Shown here: one piece after another, positions 30,431 to 40,340 of the stretch | Numbering within the stretch: the first letter of the stretch is position 1 | Layout: every line of letters starts with the position of its first letter | Notes under the pieces: model-generated | What the model was told of the DNA's origin: nothing | Database searches by the model: none | Seen by the model: the letters and a program-made list of their open reading frames with translations, nothing else | Translations under genes and position numbers: made by a program | From: Kiritimatiellia bacterium | Lineage (GTDB): Bacteria > Verrucomicrobiota > Kiritimatiellia > RFP12 > JAAYLN01 | Reading direction: 5' to 3' | Length of the DNA: 59,827 bases | Assembly (NCBI GenBank): GCA_017962605.1 | Contig: JAGCUY010000176.1 | Span: 1 to 59,827 of the forward strand

Positions 30431-33400
30431 TTATTGGTGTCCGGGTTGCTCTTCAATCCTGAACCGCCGCATGACGAGATTGGCACGCCTGGCAGGCAGC
30501 AACTTGAACTGCACATGGATGGCGGCAAGCGCGGCTGCGTCTTCACCGAGCAGCCGCCGGAGGGGGATGCGGACGGTCTGCCATGTCGCCGGGTCGCCGT
30601 CGGCTCCGCCACCTTCGATTTCAGGCGTGATGTATTTCCCGCGCCTTTCCGTTCCGTCGGCCGCGACGAATGTCATGGCCACCTGGAATGGCGGCGGTGG
30701 TGTGTCGTAGGTGCCGAGCCCTGTGCGGCCGCCATTGATCTCAAACGCGAATTCCGCCTCCCCTCCGCCTCCGTCCAGCGGCAGTGGCGCCGGCAGTGCA
30801 AGACGGACGCCGGCCCAGTCCTTCGTGGCGTCGTCCGCAGCCAGCGAGAGGCCGCCGTCTGCAAGGATGGCCTTTGCGCCGCCGTGCGCCTTTGCCGACA
30901 TCCGCCATGCGGCGAGCGGCGACTCGTCGGGAAGTTCGGCGGTAATCGCCGCGACAATCGGCACGGCTGGGCCGCTCGAGCCAACGATGTCGATGCTGGA
31001 GATTGTTTTTTCGGGATGCGGGTTGTCCCAGCGAAGGACATGGAATCCACGCGATTCCGAGTTCTTCCATCCCGGACGGCAACGCGCCGTTGCCGCCGGC
31101 TTTTTGCGGACATCGAACCACCAGTCGCCAATGTCGCGCCCGGCCAGAATCGGAACAGCTTCGGAGGAGCCGTCTGCGTAGTGGACTACATACCGGAATA
31201 CTTCCCCATTGACGCCCGACATCCATGCTCCGGCATGGAGGAAATAAAGCGCCTCGGCACGCTGGCCGACGCCGATGCCGCAAACGGCCTCCGGGAGTTC
31301 GAGTTGCGGTAGGCTTGAGGAGCGCAGCATGACGCAGGCGCGGCCGTCGTTCTGGTCGGGGCGGATGAAGTCGAACGTAACGCCATTGCAGTCGGTCGGC
31401 CCCCACGGAACATTGCGCAGGCAGTTTTCCCCTTGGTCGGTCCAGCCGCCCTCTCCGTCTCCGGCGACGCTGTCGGTGAAGCCACGGTTGGCTGCGGCCC
31501 GGAGATCGACGAACCGACTTCGCGCGGGGTCGGCTGAGAAGAACTTGCCCGCCGGCTTCGGCCGCCGCGCCGCCAGCCATCCGGGCGCGGTAGCCGCGAC
31601 ATCGGAATAGGGCACGGGATGAAGTGCCGCGCCGGCGGGCAGAGGCGCGTTGCCCGCGCCGTTCCCGCCGCGCAGGACAACCGGCATTTCCGGCTCCATC
31701 AGCAGCAGGGCGGCGCCTGCGCCGTCGCGTCCGAGGATTGCGCCGTCGCCGACGTTCACCAGGGTTTCGGCACCGAAGCCGTTTCCGGGGGTGAATCGCA
31801 CGGCGCGTGGCGCCAGGCCGTGCAGGATGAGGATGAAGGCGCTTTCGGCTCCGCGTCTGGCCGCATGGACTTCAAGGTCGGCAACCTCTTCGCCCGTCTC
31901 GAAGTCGGTTGCGTGGCAATTGGGTGAAATTCCGGCCTTGATCGCAAGATGCGCAAGCAGTCGCGCCTCCTCCCCCGCAGCAAGCCGCGCGGCGATGAAA
32001 AGCACCCTCCCCTTGCCGATGCGCAGTTCCAAAATGGCCGGCGTTCCGTCCGGCAGCGCGGCGACGGTTTCCCAGCCGTCGGCCTTCACCGTCGCCCGAT
32101 AGGGCGCGGCCGTGTAGCGGGCGCCCGCAAACGCGAAGGGAACGGCATCGCCCGTCGCCGGTTCGCCAAGGACCAGCCCCCAGGTAGCGTCCGCCGCGCG
32201 CGGGCGCGACCACTCGTCCAGCGTCATCGCCTCTTGTTCAAGGACGAGCGTCCCGCCGCCGGAAACCCATTCGCGCAGCAAGCCAACAGTTGCCGGATAT
32301 GTGGCGTCAATGCCGGCCGCCACGAGAAAACGGTAGTCGTCGAGGCGTCTCTCCGCAAGCTGCTCCTCGAAAATCGCGGCGGCGGGGATGTGCGCCGCCA
32401 CCAGGGCCTCCGCCGCCGACTTGGTGAAGTTGTGGTTGCCGTGGCCGGCGGCGACACCAAGGCGCTCCGTCGGGAGCGACACCAGAAACGCCGCGCGTTC
32501 TTTGCGGCCAATGCCGCGCTCGCGCGGCGCAAAGATGTCGTGGACCGCCGCGATTTCGGATTTGGCGTCAAGCATCCCGGCAAAAGCCGAAGCCGGTGTC
32601 GCCGCCGGATTGAGCGCCATGTAGGGGAATCGCTCGGCCTTGCGCTCGTCGCCGCCGGGGCCGGCGAAATCGGGGTCGTTCAACCGCCTGTCCCACTTGA
32701 AGTAGTAGGAGGCGTTGAAAGCGCGCGCATACTGGAGAAGCACCTTGGCGCGGTGGCTTGAGCGCGTGTGGCCGAAGTAGGTTTCGCCGTCGATGATAGG
32801 CTTCCCGTCGGCTATCGCCCGCAGCAGAAGCGCCTCGAACGCGCCGCCGCCACCCGTCTGGCTCATCACCACGCCGCACGGCCTGTTGGCCTCCAGCATG
32901 TTCACATGGCCAAACGACGCCCCGACAGGCTGGAAGCATACACGTGCGTCTGGCACGACTTCGCGGATTGTCTCCGCACCTAGGACGATTCCCGATTTGA
33001 ACACCCGCTCCCTGAACTTCAGCCACTCGACTCCCAGCCCCGCACATTCATTTGGATGCCTGAAGCCCGCCGCCGCGTCGAACGACCCGTATGAAGACCC
33101 CCATGCGGCATCCATGGCGGAGGCATCGCCTTTGAAGATTTCAGCGAGATCACGCGCGAATGCGGCACGCGACGCCGGGGTGAGTTCGTCGTAGGTGGGC
33201 TCGTTGAAGAGTTCGTATGCGTATGGCGCGGCCCCATGCTCCTTGAGTTCCTTCGCCCCTGCGCGCCACATTCTCGCGTAGAGCGCGCGGCCTTCGTCTG
33301 TCACGAGACTGTAGGGCATGAAGTGGCCGCAGTCCTTTTCGGGTATAGCATTCGGCGACGGCGGCCGCCCTTCAATCGCCCGCATCGAGCCGTGCGACCA

Positions 33401-33805
33401 GCGCGCGCAAGTGAAATCGACGATTGTCGGCAGCCCGCTGTTCCACCAGTTTGTGGCCAGATCCCAGTCAAGCGCCTTGTGTGCCTGCCAGAAGATCCTC
33501 TCCGGACGGAATTCCTCCTGCCATGTTTGCGAGACTTCGCCGCCGACGCTGTCGAACCCCAGCCGCTCGAGATATGCCCTGTCCAGCGGCGTCTCGTATA
33601 TCCAGGCATCCTCCAGGGAATACCCGCCAGTTCTGCGAAAGTCGTTCGTGGTGGGCTGGTGGTATATAATCGTGCCCAAGAGATAGCGCGGCTTCCCGTC
33701 GATGAGGAAGTTCCCGTCCGGCGCGATGGAGAATGTCGTCGCCAAGGCCGTTGCGGCCAGTGTTGACGCGACTGCGAAGGTTTTGGCAAGAGGCAGGGGC
33801 TTCAT
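30431..33805 (-). CDS. Large secreted GH42-like (clan GH-A) beta-glycosidase
   Basis: The 1124-aa protein has a signal peptide, then a TIM barrel (about residues 30-420) with acid/base Glu202 in YAYELFNEPTYDEL and nucleophile Glu341 in PIIDGETYFGHTRSS. A class-I-amidotransferase-like fold typical of GH42 enzymes follows (about 445-600, with VSLPTERLGVAAGHGNHNF). Two or more beta-sandwich modules, probably carbohydrate-binding, complete the chain. Beta-galactosidase activity is the usual GH42 role, but a different beta-glycosidase is possible given the divergence. The ATG follows the stop of the 33846 gene's alternative tail by 9 nt. It is the last gene before the promoter of the 27645 gene. 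Confidence 0.8.
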   Translation of the reverse strand: MKPLPLAKTFAVASTLAATALATTFSIAPDGNFLIDGKPRYLLGTIIYHQPTTNDFRRTGGYSLEDAWIYETPLDRAYLERLGFDSVGGEVSQTWQEEFRPERIFWQAHKALDWDLATNWWNSGLPTIVDFTCARWSHGSMRAIEGRPPSPNAIPEKDCGHFMPYSLVTDEGRALYARMWRAGAKELKEHGAAPYAYELFNEPTYDELTPASRAAFARDLAEIFKGDASAMDAAWGSSYGSFDAAAGFRHPNECAGLGVEWLKFRERVFKSGIVLGAETIREVVPDARVCFQPVGASFGHVNMLEANRPCGVVMSQTGGGGAFEALLLRAIADGKPIIDGETYFGHTRSSHRAKVLLQYARAFNASYYFKWDRRLNDPDFAGPGGDERKAERFPYMALNPAATPASAFAGMLDAKSEIAAVHDIFAPRERGIGRKERAAFLVSLPTERLGVAAGHGNHNFTKSAAEALVAAHIPAAAIFEEQLAERRLDDYRFLVAAGIDATYPATVGLLREWVSGGGTLVLEQEAMTLDEWSRPRAADATWGLVLGEPATGDAVPFAFAGARYTAAPYRATVKADGWETVAALPDGTPAILELRIGKGRVLFIAARLAAGEEARLLAHLAIKAGISPNCHATDFETGEEVADLEVHAARRGAESAFILILHGLAPRAVRFTPGNGFGAETLVNVGDGAILGRDGAGAALLLMEPEMPVVLRGGNGAGNAPLPAGAALHPVPYSDVAATAPGWLAARRPKPAGKFFSADPARSRFVDLRAAANRGFTDSVAGDGEGGWTDQGENCLRNVPWGPTDCNGVTFDFIRPDQNDGRACVMLRSSSLPQLELPEAVCGIGVGQRAEALYFLHAGAWMSGVNGEVFRYVVHYADGSSEAVPILAGRDIGDWWFDVRKKPAATARCRPGWKNSESRGFHVLRWDNPHPEKTISSIDIVGSSGPAVPIVAAITAELPDESPLAAWRMSAKAHGGAKAILADGGLSLAADDATKDWAGVRLALPAPLPLDGGGGEAEFAFEINGGRTGLGTYDTPPPPFQVAMTFVAADGTERRGKYITPEIEGGGADGDPATWQTVRIPLRRLLGEDAAALAAIHVQFKLLPARRANLVMRRFRIEEQPGHQ

Positions 33806-33812
33806 GGATGTG

Positions 33813-33853
33813 CGCTACTGCATGAAGAAGAGAACCCCGTTGAAGTCATTGTT
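33813..33853 (-). repeat. C-terminal tail cassette, divergent copy, out of frame
   Basis: On the minus strand this segment reads NNDFNGVLFFMQ-stop, similar in DNA and peptide to the tails ending the genes at 40341 and 49595. It lies just past the stop of the coiled-coil gene in the next frame. Removing one base of the GGGG run at 33860-33863 would join the two. Confidence 0.6.
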
Positions 33854-34649
33854 GGCGTTGGGGTGGTGGCGGAATCGGGCCAAAGCCTCCGGGGCCGCCA
33901 GGGGTCACGCCGGAGCGGTATATGGCGTCAAAAAGCGGGCTCATGGAATCGGGCGAGATGCCGAACATCATGTTATATCCCTCCCCTCGCTCCCGCCAGT
34001 CTTCGGGCAAGACTTCGTCGAATCCGGCGTATGCATCCAATGTGGCCCCGCTGAACGCGTGGAGCATCTGCAGTTGCAGCTCGAAGTCGAGGGGGACCCC
34101 GTCGTCGATCGCGGCCGCAAACTCCTCCGCGATTTCACGGACACGCCCGTTGAGCGCGTCCAGTTCAACTTCGAGGGAGGCGCATTGCGCGTCATCCAAG
34201 CCTGTCTTCTCGACAAAATCGGCCAGCTGGGCGGCGAAATGCTCCTTTATGCGCGCCCGGAATTCCTTGCGGCGCTCCTCGCGCTCCTCCTCGCTGGCGT
34301 TTTCCCATTCACGGCGGCGGGCCTCGTGCTCCTCGCGGCGTTCTCGGTCGATGGCGTCGGCGCGGGCCTTTGCGCGCTCCTCAATGGTCTTCTCCAGTTC
34401 GTCGGGGTCGACGGCCTGCCCCTGCGCGGACGGTTCCTGCGCCGGTGCGGCCTGCCGAATGACTGCCGGTGCCGGCCGCCGTGCCCTTGGTGGCGGCGGC
34501 GCGGCCTTGGCCTTGGCAAGTTCCGCGTCGGCGCGAACGAGCTTCTCCCGCAGGGCGCGGTTGTCAATGGCCAATGTTACGGCCGCTGCGGCGGCGATGA
34601 CGGCGACGCATGCAAAAATCCACACCGCTGGAGTCTTCAGTGTTTTCAT
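33846..34649 (-). CDS. Membrane-anchored coiled-coil protein with a frameshifted C-terminal tail
   Basis: The 267-aa protein has one N-terminal membrane segment (VWIFACVAVIAAAAAVTLAI), a Pro/Ala/Arg linker and a highly charged coiled coil (about residues 75-150, rich in ERREEHEARRREWENASEEE). A helical C-terminal domain follows, and the frame ends in a Pro-rich segment (GFGPIPPPPQRQQ). One base fewer in the C4/G4 run at 33860-33863 would change the end to PPPNANNDFNGVLFFMQ, the shared tail. I take the ATG at 34649; another lies ten codons upstream. The gene is 63 nt after the acetylxylan esterase gene. Function unknown; a periplasmic spacer or anchor is a guess. Confidence 0.6.
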   Translation of the reverse strand: MKTLKTPAVWIFACVAVIAAAAAVTLAIDNRALREKLVRADAELAKAKAAPPPPRARRPAPAVIRQAAPAQEPSAQGQAVDPDELEKTIEERAKARADAIDRERREEHEARRREWENASEEEREERRKEFRARIKEHFAAQLADFVEKTGLDDAQCASLEVELDALNGRVREIAEEFAAAIDDGVPLDFELQLQMLHAFSGATLDAYAGFDEVLPEDWRERGEGYNMMFGISPDSMSPLFDAIYRSGVTPGGPGGFGPIPPPPQRQQ

Positions 34650-34712
34650 GTTTCCAGATTTCCCAATTGATTTGTCCATTTAGGCGTTGCGACGCGCTTT
34701 ACGCAGGGGCAA

Positions 34713-37031
34713 CTAATTGACCATGAAAAGCGTCCCCGAGAAGGGCACGACGCCGTTGGAGAGTTCCCCATGCAGACCGCCGATTTCAATCGCCCCGCTC
34801 GTGGCGACCTTGCCGAGGACGCGTTTGCCTGCATCAGTCGGGACGAGCCATTTGTCGCCGGTGGCGGCGTCCGATAGCGTCGCGAAGGTTGCGCCGCCGT
34901 CGTCGCTGACGGAAAGGCGGACGCGCGCCACGGGGGAGGTGAAGTCGCTTTCCATGCGAATGGTGTAGGTCGTCCCCGGCGCGGGGGCCATGCCGCCGGA
35001 AAGCGTCTTCCAGGCGCCGCCTACGTAGGCCATCCACACCGAGGGACCATCCATGATGGCGTTAGTCACGGCGGCGACGGCGGCAATGGATTCCGTAAAC
35101 GAGGCGGTCGGGGGCGGCGGAAGGTCGATGTTGAGCTGCGGGTAGGTCACGACGGCCTCCGCGCGGACGAACTTGTTGCTGCCCTCTTCAAGGGCGCTGT
35201 CGGAGAGGGAGAAGGCCATGTCGTCGCCGGTCGAGACGAAGGCCGTCGCGTTTGTCGCGGGGGGCGTCGTCGTCCAGGCGCCGTTCACCTCAATGGCGCC
35301 GCCTTGCCCGTCGGGCGCCGTGCGGAACCAGGAGCCGTCGGCGTTCCAGCCGCCCGCGAAGAATTTCCCCGAGCCAATCACGTCCCCGCCCTCCGTCACG
35401 ACGTATGAGTAGTTCATGCCAGGGGTTGTCGCGACAGTAATGACGGCCACGCCCTGCGCGTCGGCCGTTCCCGTCTCCGTGACGCCCAGCGGCGTGCCGT
35501 CCACCGACGCAAGGGAAAGCGAGACCTCCGTTCCCGCCGGGAGACCGGTCACGGTGACAAGATGGTTTGTCCATTTTTGTCCAGGCGCGTCAAAGACATC
35601 GACGTTAGAGAAGTTGCCTGCGCCCGCCGCCTTGGAAATGCGGTAAGTCTGGTTGGGGTCTGGCGGGACGTAGCCGTGCGTGGAGCCCTGCACGAGCTTC
35701 GCCGTGGCCTGGCACCTCATGAGGTAGAAGCTCAGCAGCACCCCGCGCGCCGGGCAGGTCGTGTCGCCCAGTCCCAGTCGTGTCAGGCTGGCCTTGCATG
35801 TTTCGGGGAGGCGCCGCGCGTGAAGCGCCGCGTCAAAGTAGTAGGCCCCTGGCACGTTGGGGATGCCCCATGTGTTGGAGAGGAACGGACCTGTCGTGTT
35901 GTGGTAGTTGCCGATGTCGCAGCCCCAGGTGGCCGAGGGCTTGATTTGGGAAATGCCCTCGACGAGGCCGCCCGCCCACATCGTCTGAAGCCCGCCCTGG
36001 CTGCCGCCTTCCGCGATGACGTTCTTGCCGTCCCACTCATTGCGCGACTTGAGGTACTCGAATGCGCGCATGACGCGCATCGCCATGAAGTAGAAATAGG
36101 TGTTCGTCGGGTTGTCGTAGTCCGATGGCGCGAGGCCGTAGCCGTAGCGCGTCGGTGTGGTGTAGTTTGGGTCGATGGGGCGATCCGTCTTGTTGATGGA
36201 ATCGTTGAAGTCCTTGTAATACTGGTTGCCCTGTCCGACCAGATCGTAGCCGTGCGCGTTGACTGCGAAGCGAATCTGCCCGGAAACGCCCCATGTCGGA
36301 GCCTTTGGCGCAGCCGTGATGCACCCATAGCCGTCGAAGTTCGCCTGGACGGGAAGACCGCCCGCTGGCACGCTCTTGGGAATCATGAGCCAGCCGGTGA
36401 CGGGCTGCGGCCCATAGCATGGGATCTTGGCGGCGTAGATGGTGAAGTCGTTTTTGGTTCCGTTTGGCGTGACGTCCACCAGTTCCACGTTCGAGTCGTC
36501 GAACGGGACTGTGGCGAGCTTCGCCTTCGCCTCGGCCCAGAAGGCATCGAAGTCGGCCGGCTCGACGGTCGAGAGGCGCATCTTGCGCGTATCGGCTCCG
36601 GCGCCGCCCTCGAAGGTGATGTTGGCGGCTTTGCCGTCACTGCCTGTATAGGAAAACTTCCCGTAGTTTGATTTGGCAAGATAAGCCTCGACGCGCACGA
36701 AGCCGGGAACCGCGAGGCTGGTTTCCATTGAGAATCCCTGCGCCAGGGAGATGTCGTTCGTGCCCATGGTCTTGACGCCATCGTCGCCCGTGCGCGTCCA
36801 GATGACGTGGAGCTGCTGCTCGTTCGCCACCTCCGCTGGAAGTTCCGTCACGCCGTCGAGGCGGAAGTCGAAGCGGATGGTTTCGCCGACCTCGTAGTCG
36901 ATGGGGTTTTCCTTGTCCGTGCTGGCCTTGAGCGTGAGATTGGTAATGTTGTCGCCTAGCGCCGCTGAGGCTGCGAAAGCCGCGAGCGCGATGACGGACA
37001 GCGAGATGGATTTGAATCGTGCTGTATTCAT
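34713..37031 (-). CDS. Secreted acetylxylan esterase (AXE1-type) with C-terminal accessory modules
   Basis: The 772-aa protein has a signal peptide, an N-terminal beta-sandwich (about residues 28-145) and an alpha/beta-hydrolase domain (about 150-465). The triad is Ser344 in EGGSQGGLQT, Asp423 in LGLGDTTCPARG and His452 in VQGSTHGYVPP, as in AXE1/cephalosporin-C deacetylases. The C-terminal 300 residues hold accessory modules also recognisable at the end of the GH74-like protein at 40341-43652. The protein ends FSGTLFMVN-stop. I chose the ATG at 37031 because AGGGAA precedes it and it begins the signal peptide; an upstream TTG is less likely. It would remove acetyl groups from xylan or xyloglucan. 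Confidence 0.85.
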   Translation of the reverse strand: MNTARFKSISLSVIALAAFAASAALGDNITNLTLKASTDKENPIDYEVGETIRFDFRLDGVTELPAEVANEQQLHVIWTRTGDDGVKTMGTNDISLAQGFSMETSLAVPGFVRVEAYLAKSNYGKFSYTGSDGKAANITFEGGAGADTRKMRLSTVEPADFDAFWAEAKAKLATVPFDDSNVELVDVTPNGTKNDFTIYAAKIPCYGPQPVTGWLMIPKSVPAGGLPVQANFDGYGCITAAPKAPTWGVSGQIRFAVNAHGYDLVGQGNQYYKDFNDSINKTDRPIDPNYTTPTRYGYGLAPSDYDNPTNTYFYFMAMRVMRAFEYLKSRNEWDGKNVIAEGGSQGGLQTMWAGGLVEGISQIKPSATWGCDIGNYHNTTGPFLSNTWGIPNVPGAYYFDAALHARRLPETCKASLTRLGLGDTTCPARGVLLSFYLMRCQATAKLVQGSTHGYVPPDPNQTYRISKAAGAGNFSNVDVFDAPGQKWTNHLVTVTGLPAGTEVSLSLASVDGTPLGVTETGTADAQGVAVITVATTPGMNYSYVVTEGGDVIGSGKFFAGGWNADGSWFRTAPDGQGGAIEVNGAWTTTPPATNATAFVSTGDDMAFSLSDSALEEGSNKFVRAEAVVTYPQLNIDLPPPPTASFTESIAAVAAVTNAIMDGPSVWMAYVGGAWKTLSGGMAPAPGTTYTIRMESDFTSPVARVRLSVSDDGGATFATLSDAATGDKWLVPTDAGKRVLGKVATSGAIEIGGLHGELSNGVVPFSGTLFMVN

Positions 37032-37052
37032 GGGTTCCCTAAAGGGTTTCAA

Positions 37053-39242
37053 CTAACGAAGGGTTCGCATCCAGACGCCACTGCCGCGCGTCAGGCCGAA
37101 GAGGCGGCCCCGGTCCAGGACGACGCAGCGCCTGACTCCCGTCGGGTAGGCAAGGCCGCCTTTAAGCGGCTTCCAGGTCGTGCCGCCGTCGCCGGAAATG
37201 ATGATGCCGTCGTGCCCGGCCCCGGCGACAAGCCCCGGCACGTGCGGATCAAAGGCGACGCTCCAGCCGTGCTGCCAGCCTTCAGCCGGGGCGTTGAACC
37301 ACGTGCGGCCGCCGTCATCGGACTCCATGAGCGTCTTCCCAATCGCGGCGAGGAAGCGTCCCGGCCGGAACGGGTCGGCCGCGATGGTGCGGGAGCACGA
37401 CGGGTTTTCGATGGTGGTGGGGACCCAGCGCAGCCCGCCGTCGCGCTCCAGCGTGTAGCAGCGCCCGTTGTAGGTTGAAAGGACGGCCGAGCCATTGGGC
37501 GAAAAGACGAGTTGCGGCGTCCAGCCAGCCTCGCCGCCGCCGTCGAACTCCCACGACTTGAAGAGGTTCCGCCCCTCCGGCAGCCCGTTGGAAACGCGCT
37601 CGAAGGTCTCGCCCTGGTCGTGGGAGCGCCAGACCCCGCCGCCGTCAGGCCCGCTCGGCCCGGAGACGCAGAGAAATACGTCGTCGGTTACGGGGTCGAC
37701 GGCGACGGTGTAGGCGGCGAACTCCTTCTCCGCGTCGCCTTGCATTCCCTTGCGGAATTGCGGCAATCCATCCCCGCGCGGCTTGACCCAGGTGTGGCCG
37801 CCGTCGCGCGTGCTGATGAACTGGACGCCGAACTTGCCGCCGACGCAGTAGGCAAGGCCTTTTGTGTTGCGGCTCCAGTCGATGGAATTTGCGCCGGATG
37901 TCGGGGCGTCGCCGTGGAAGGTCGCGCCGCCGTCGTGCGAGATGCTCAGGCCGAGGTCGGCCATGCCGTAGAGGATGTTGTCGGGGGTGAAGGGGTCGCA
38001 GGCGATGGTGAAGGCTACAAGCTGGCTCATGCCGATGACATGGCTCGTCCACGTCCGGCCCGCGTCGCTCGTCTCCCAGATGTGGAACCAGTCGGTCGCG
38101 AGCCAGTGCGCCGGGTCGAGCGGGTCGATGATGAGGGTGGAGAGCGACCAGAACTCGCCCTGCGCGGCGCGCTGCCTGTGGTGGTGCTCGGCGACGGGGT
38201 CGCCCAGTTTCGCGGAGACGCGCGTGACGGGCTGCCAGGCGCCGTCGGCCATGCCGCGCCGGAAGATTGCGCCGCGCGTGTTGCCGACGAGCCAGAAGTC
38301 CGGTCCCGTCGCAAGCGCCTGGAAGTTGCCGTCATCTACATACACAAGCTTCACGCCGTCGGGGCGCACGGGCAGCCCCTCCTCGAAGGGGCGCCATGTC
38401 GCGCCGCCGTCGTCGGAGCAAAGGACGTGGCGGCCTTCAAACAGGCCGAGGAGGCGCGGCTGGCCGGTGATCTGCACCGTCTCGCTCGGAATGGCCTCTG
38501 TGGGGGAGCGCTGCCATGTCTCGCCGCCGTCGTCGGAGCGGAAGAAGCCCGTCTCCCGCTCCCTCGGGTCGCCGGGGCGGATTTGCCGGCTCATGGGCAG
38601 CTTGGGGGCGCAGACGTAGAGCGTGTCCGGGTAGTCGGGGTCGATGCGGATGTCGGTGATCCAGGTCCGCTCGAGGCCCATTTTGCGCCATGTCTCGCCA
38701 CCGTCGTCTGAACGGAAGATTCCGTCCCAGTCCTCGCCGCAGAAGAGGATGTTGGGATTCCGGGGGTTGCGGGCCATGCACTGCCCCATCCAGCGGCGGT
38801 TGCCGTCGCCGTAGAAGCGCGCGGTGAGGGTCTGACGGAAGGTTCGGCCGCCGTCGCGCGTGATGTAAACTCCGGCGGGCTTCGCGAAACGGTCGCCGGC
38901 TGCTATCACGAAGGTGTCGGCATTTCGTGGGTCAACCGACAGCGCGCGAACGTGATCTGCCCAGACGTCGCGCATTTCCGGCGGCATTGCGGCGTGGATG
39001 GGCTTCCACGAGCGGCCGCCGTCGTCGGAGCGGTAGGGGCCGCCGACATCGACGTAGGTGTACCAGCGCGAGGGGTTCGACGGCGCCACGACGACATTCT
39101 GCACATAGCCGCCGCCGAAGACCGGCAGGACACGCCAGGATGAGGCAGATGCAATTTGGCGGGGCGCGACCTCCGGAAGCGCCGCAACAGTGCCTGCTAC
39201 GGCAAAAAGGGCCACCATGCAATCGGATTTCCTGTAAAACAT
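37053..39242 (-). CDS. Secreted GH74-like beta-propeller protein
   Basis: The 729-aa protein has an N-terminal hydrophobic segment and a chain of Asp-box (BNR) motifs: RSDDGGRSW, ITRDGGRTF, RSDDGGETW (twice), SDDGGATW, SHDGGATF, TRDGGHTW and SDDGGRTW. The even spacing fits the two seven-bladed propellers of GH74 xyloglucanases. Catalytic aspartates cannot be placed by eye, so GH74 rather than another sialidase-like propeller is inference. It parallels the 40341-43652 protein from WSVLPVFGGGYVQNV to the propeller end (GSGVWMRTLR) but lacks its C-terminal extension and tail. It is 22 nt upstream of the esterase gene. Confidence 0.78.
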   Translation of the reverse strand: MFYRKSDCMVALFAVAGTVAALPEVAPRQIASASSWRVLPVFGGGYVQNVVVAPSNPSRWYTYVDVGGPYRSDDGGRSWKPIHAAMPPEMRDVWADHVRALSVDPRNADTFVIAAGDRFAKPAGVYITRDGGRTFRQTLTARFYGDGNRRWMGQCMARNPRNPNILFCGEDWDGIFRSDDGGETWRKMGLERTWITDIRIDPDYPDTLYVCAPKLPMSRQIRPGDPRERETGFFRSDDGGETWQRSPTEAIPSETVQITGQPRLLGLFEGRHVLCSDDGGATWRPFEEGLPVRPDGVKLVYVDDGNFQALATGPDFWLVGNTRGAIFRRGMADGAWQPVTRVSAKLGDPVAEHHHRQRAAQGEFWSLSTLIIDPLDPAHWLATDWFHIWETSDAGRTWTSHVIGMSQLVAFTIACDPFTPDNILYGMADLGLSISHDGGATFHGDAPTSGANSIDWSRNTKGLAYCVGGKFGVQFISTRDGGHTWVKPRGDGLPQFRKGMQGDAEKEFAAYTVAVDPVTDDVFLCVSGPSGPDGGGVWRSHDQGETFERVSNGLPEGRNLFKSWEFDGGGEAGWTPQLVFSPNGSAVLSTYNGRCYTLERDGGLRWVPTTIENPSCSRTIAADPFRPGRFLAAIGKTLMESDDGGRTWFNAPAEGWQHGWSVAFDPHVPGLVAGAGHDGIIISGDGGTTWKPLKGGLAYPTGVRRCVVLDRGRLFGLTRGSGVWMRTLR

Positions 39243-39267
39243 TGGATGCTGTCCTTTCCTTTCACGG

Positions 39268-40287
39268 CTACTGGCGCGGGAGGGGCGCCGCGCGCCGGTA
39301 GTGCCTCACCCAGTCAACCTTCATCACCATCGGGAACTTGGCGGCGGGGATGATCGTGCCGTCTTCAATCACGGTGTCTTCGTCGAAAACGTAGTTGCGC
39401 TTGGCGGAGCCGCCGCCCTCGAGCGCGATGTTCATGATGGCGAAGAAGGGCTCGCGGAAGGAGTTCCTTCCATCCGGCCTGTTCGCCACCGAGAGATCGA
39501 CAGTGCCGAAGAGGATGCCGTCGTAGAACATGTATATCCGGTCCTCGTACCAGTCGAGGGTGTAGGTGTGGAACCCGTTCCACGGCTCCTGCCCCGGTTG
39601 GCAGTGGATGGACTGCTCGCCGCCGGCGACGAGATGGAATTTGCGCGGCGTAAAGTCCACCTCGCCGGGTTCGGGGCCGCGGCGGGCGGTGTGGAGGCTT
39701 GTCTGCACGATTTCCGGGTCATGGCCCCAGACTTCGACAAGGTCAATCTCGCCGCAGAGCGGCCACCGGAGGTATTCCGGGTCGTCCTTGGGCTTGCGCC
39801 ACGTCTCGCCGAGGAACCAGAGGGCGGGCCAGGAGCCCTGGCCGCTGGGCATCTGCGCGCGGAACTCGATGCGGCCGTAGAGGAACGACCGGCGAGACTC
39901 CACGGAGGCCGACGTGTATTTCGCTTCCTTGCGTTCGCGGCTCCAGGCGAGGCTGGCGGGGTTGCCAAAGTCGGCGTTAGGCCAGGTCTCCTTCCGCACG
40001 GTAAAAACAAGGCTGCCATCCTCCACGCGCAGGTTCTCGACGCGGTTCGTGGTATAGTATTGAAGCTCCTTGTTGCGGAGGAATCCAACCTCCTGAATCC
40101 AGTTCTCCTGGTAGCCCAGCGGGTCAGAGCCATCAAACTCGTCGTTCCAGACAAGTTCCCAGCCATTCGTGGAATAAACCCCGCGCGGGTCTGCGCCCGG
40201 ATTCTTCCCGACATCCGCCGTGCCCGAAATGGCGGCCGCCATGATGGAAAAGGCGATGATGGAGGGCAGTTTCTTGGTGGTCTTCAT
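39268..40287 (-). CDS. Secreted GH16-type glycosidase
   Basis: The 339-aa protein has a signal peptide (MKTTKKLPSIIAFSIMAAAI) and a GH16 jelly-roll. The catalytic motif is GEIDLVEVWG with nucleophile Glu180, Asp182 and acid/base Glu185, and WELVWNDEFDGSDP opens the domain. The wide insertions (ETWRKPKDDPEYLR) resemble GH16 galactanases and laminarinases rather than lichenases. The ATG at 40287 is chosen because it begins the signal peptide. It lies between the two GH74-like genes, 53 nt from the upstream one, so all three are probably co-transcribed. Confidence 0.88.
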   Translation of the reverse strand: MKTTKKLPSIIAFSIMAAAISGTADVGKNPGADPRGVYSTNGWELVWNDEFDGSDPLGYQENWIQEVGFLRNKELQYYTTNRVENLRVEDGSLVFTVRKETWPNADFGNPASLAWSRERKEAKYTSASVESRRSFLYGRIEFRAQMPSGQGSWPALWFLGETWRKPKDDPEYLRWPLCGEIDLVEVWGHDPEIVQTSLHTARRGPEPGEVDFTPRKFHLVAGGEQSIHCQPGQEPWNGFHTYTLDWYEDRIYMFYDGILFGTVDLSVANRPDGRNSFREPFFAIMNIALEGGGSAKRNYVFDEDTVIEDGTIIPAAKFPMVMKVDWVRHYRRAAPLPRQ

Positions 40288-40340
40288 GTTTTTCGGTCGC
40301 TTTCGTCCCAGTTGTCCCGGATGTCCCGGCAAGCGCGGAA

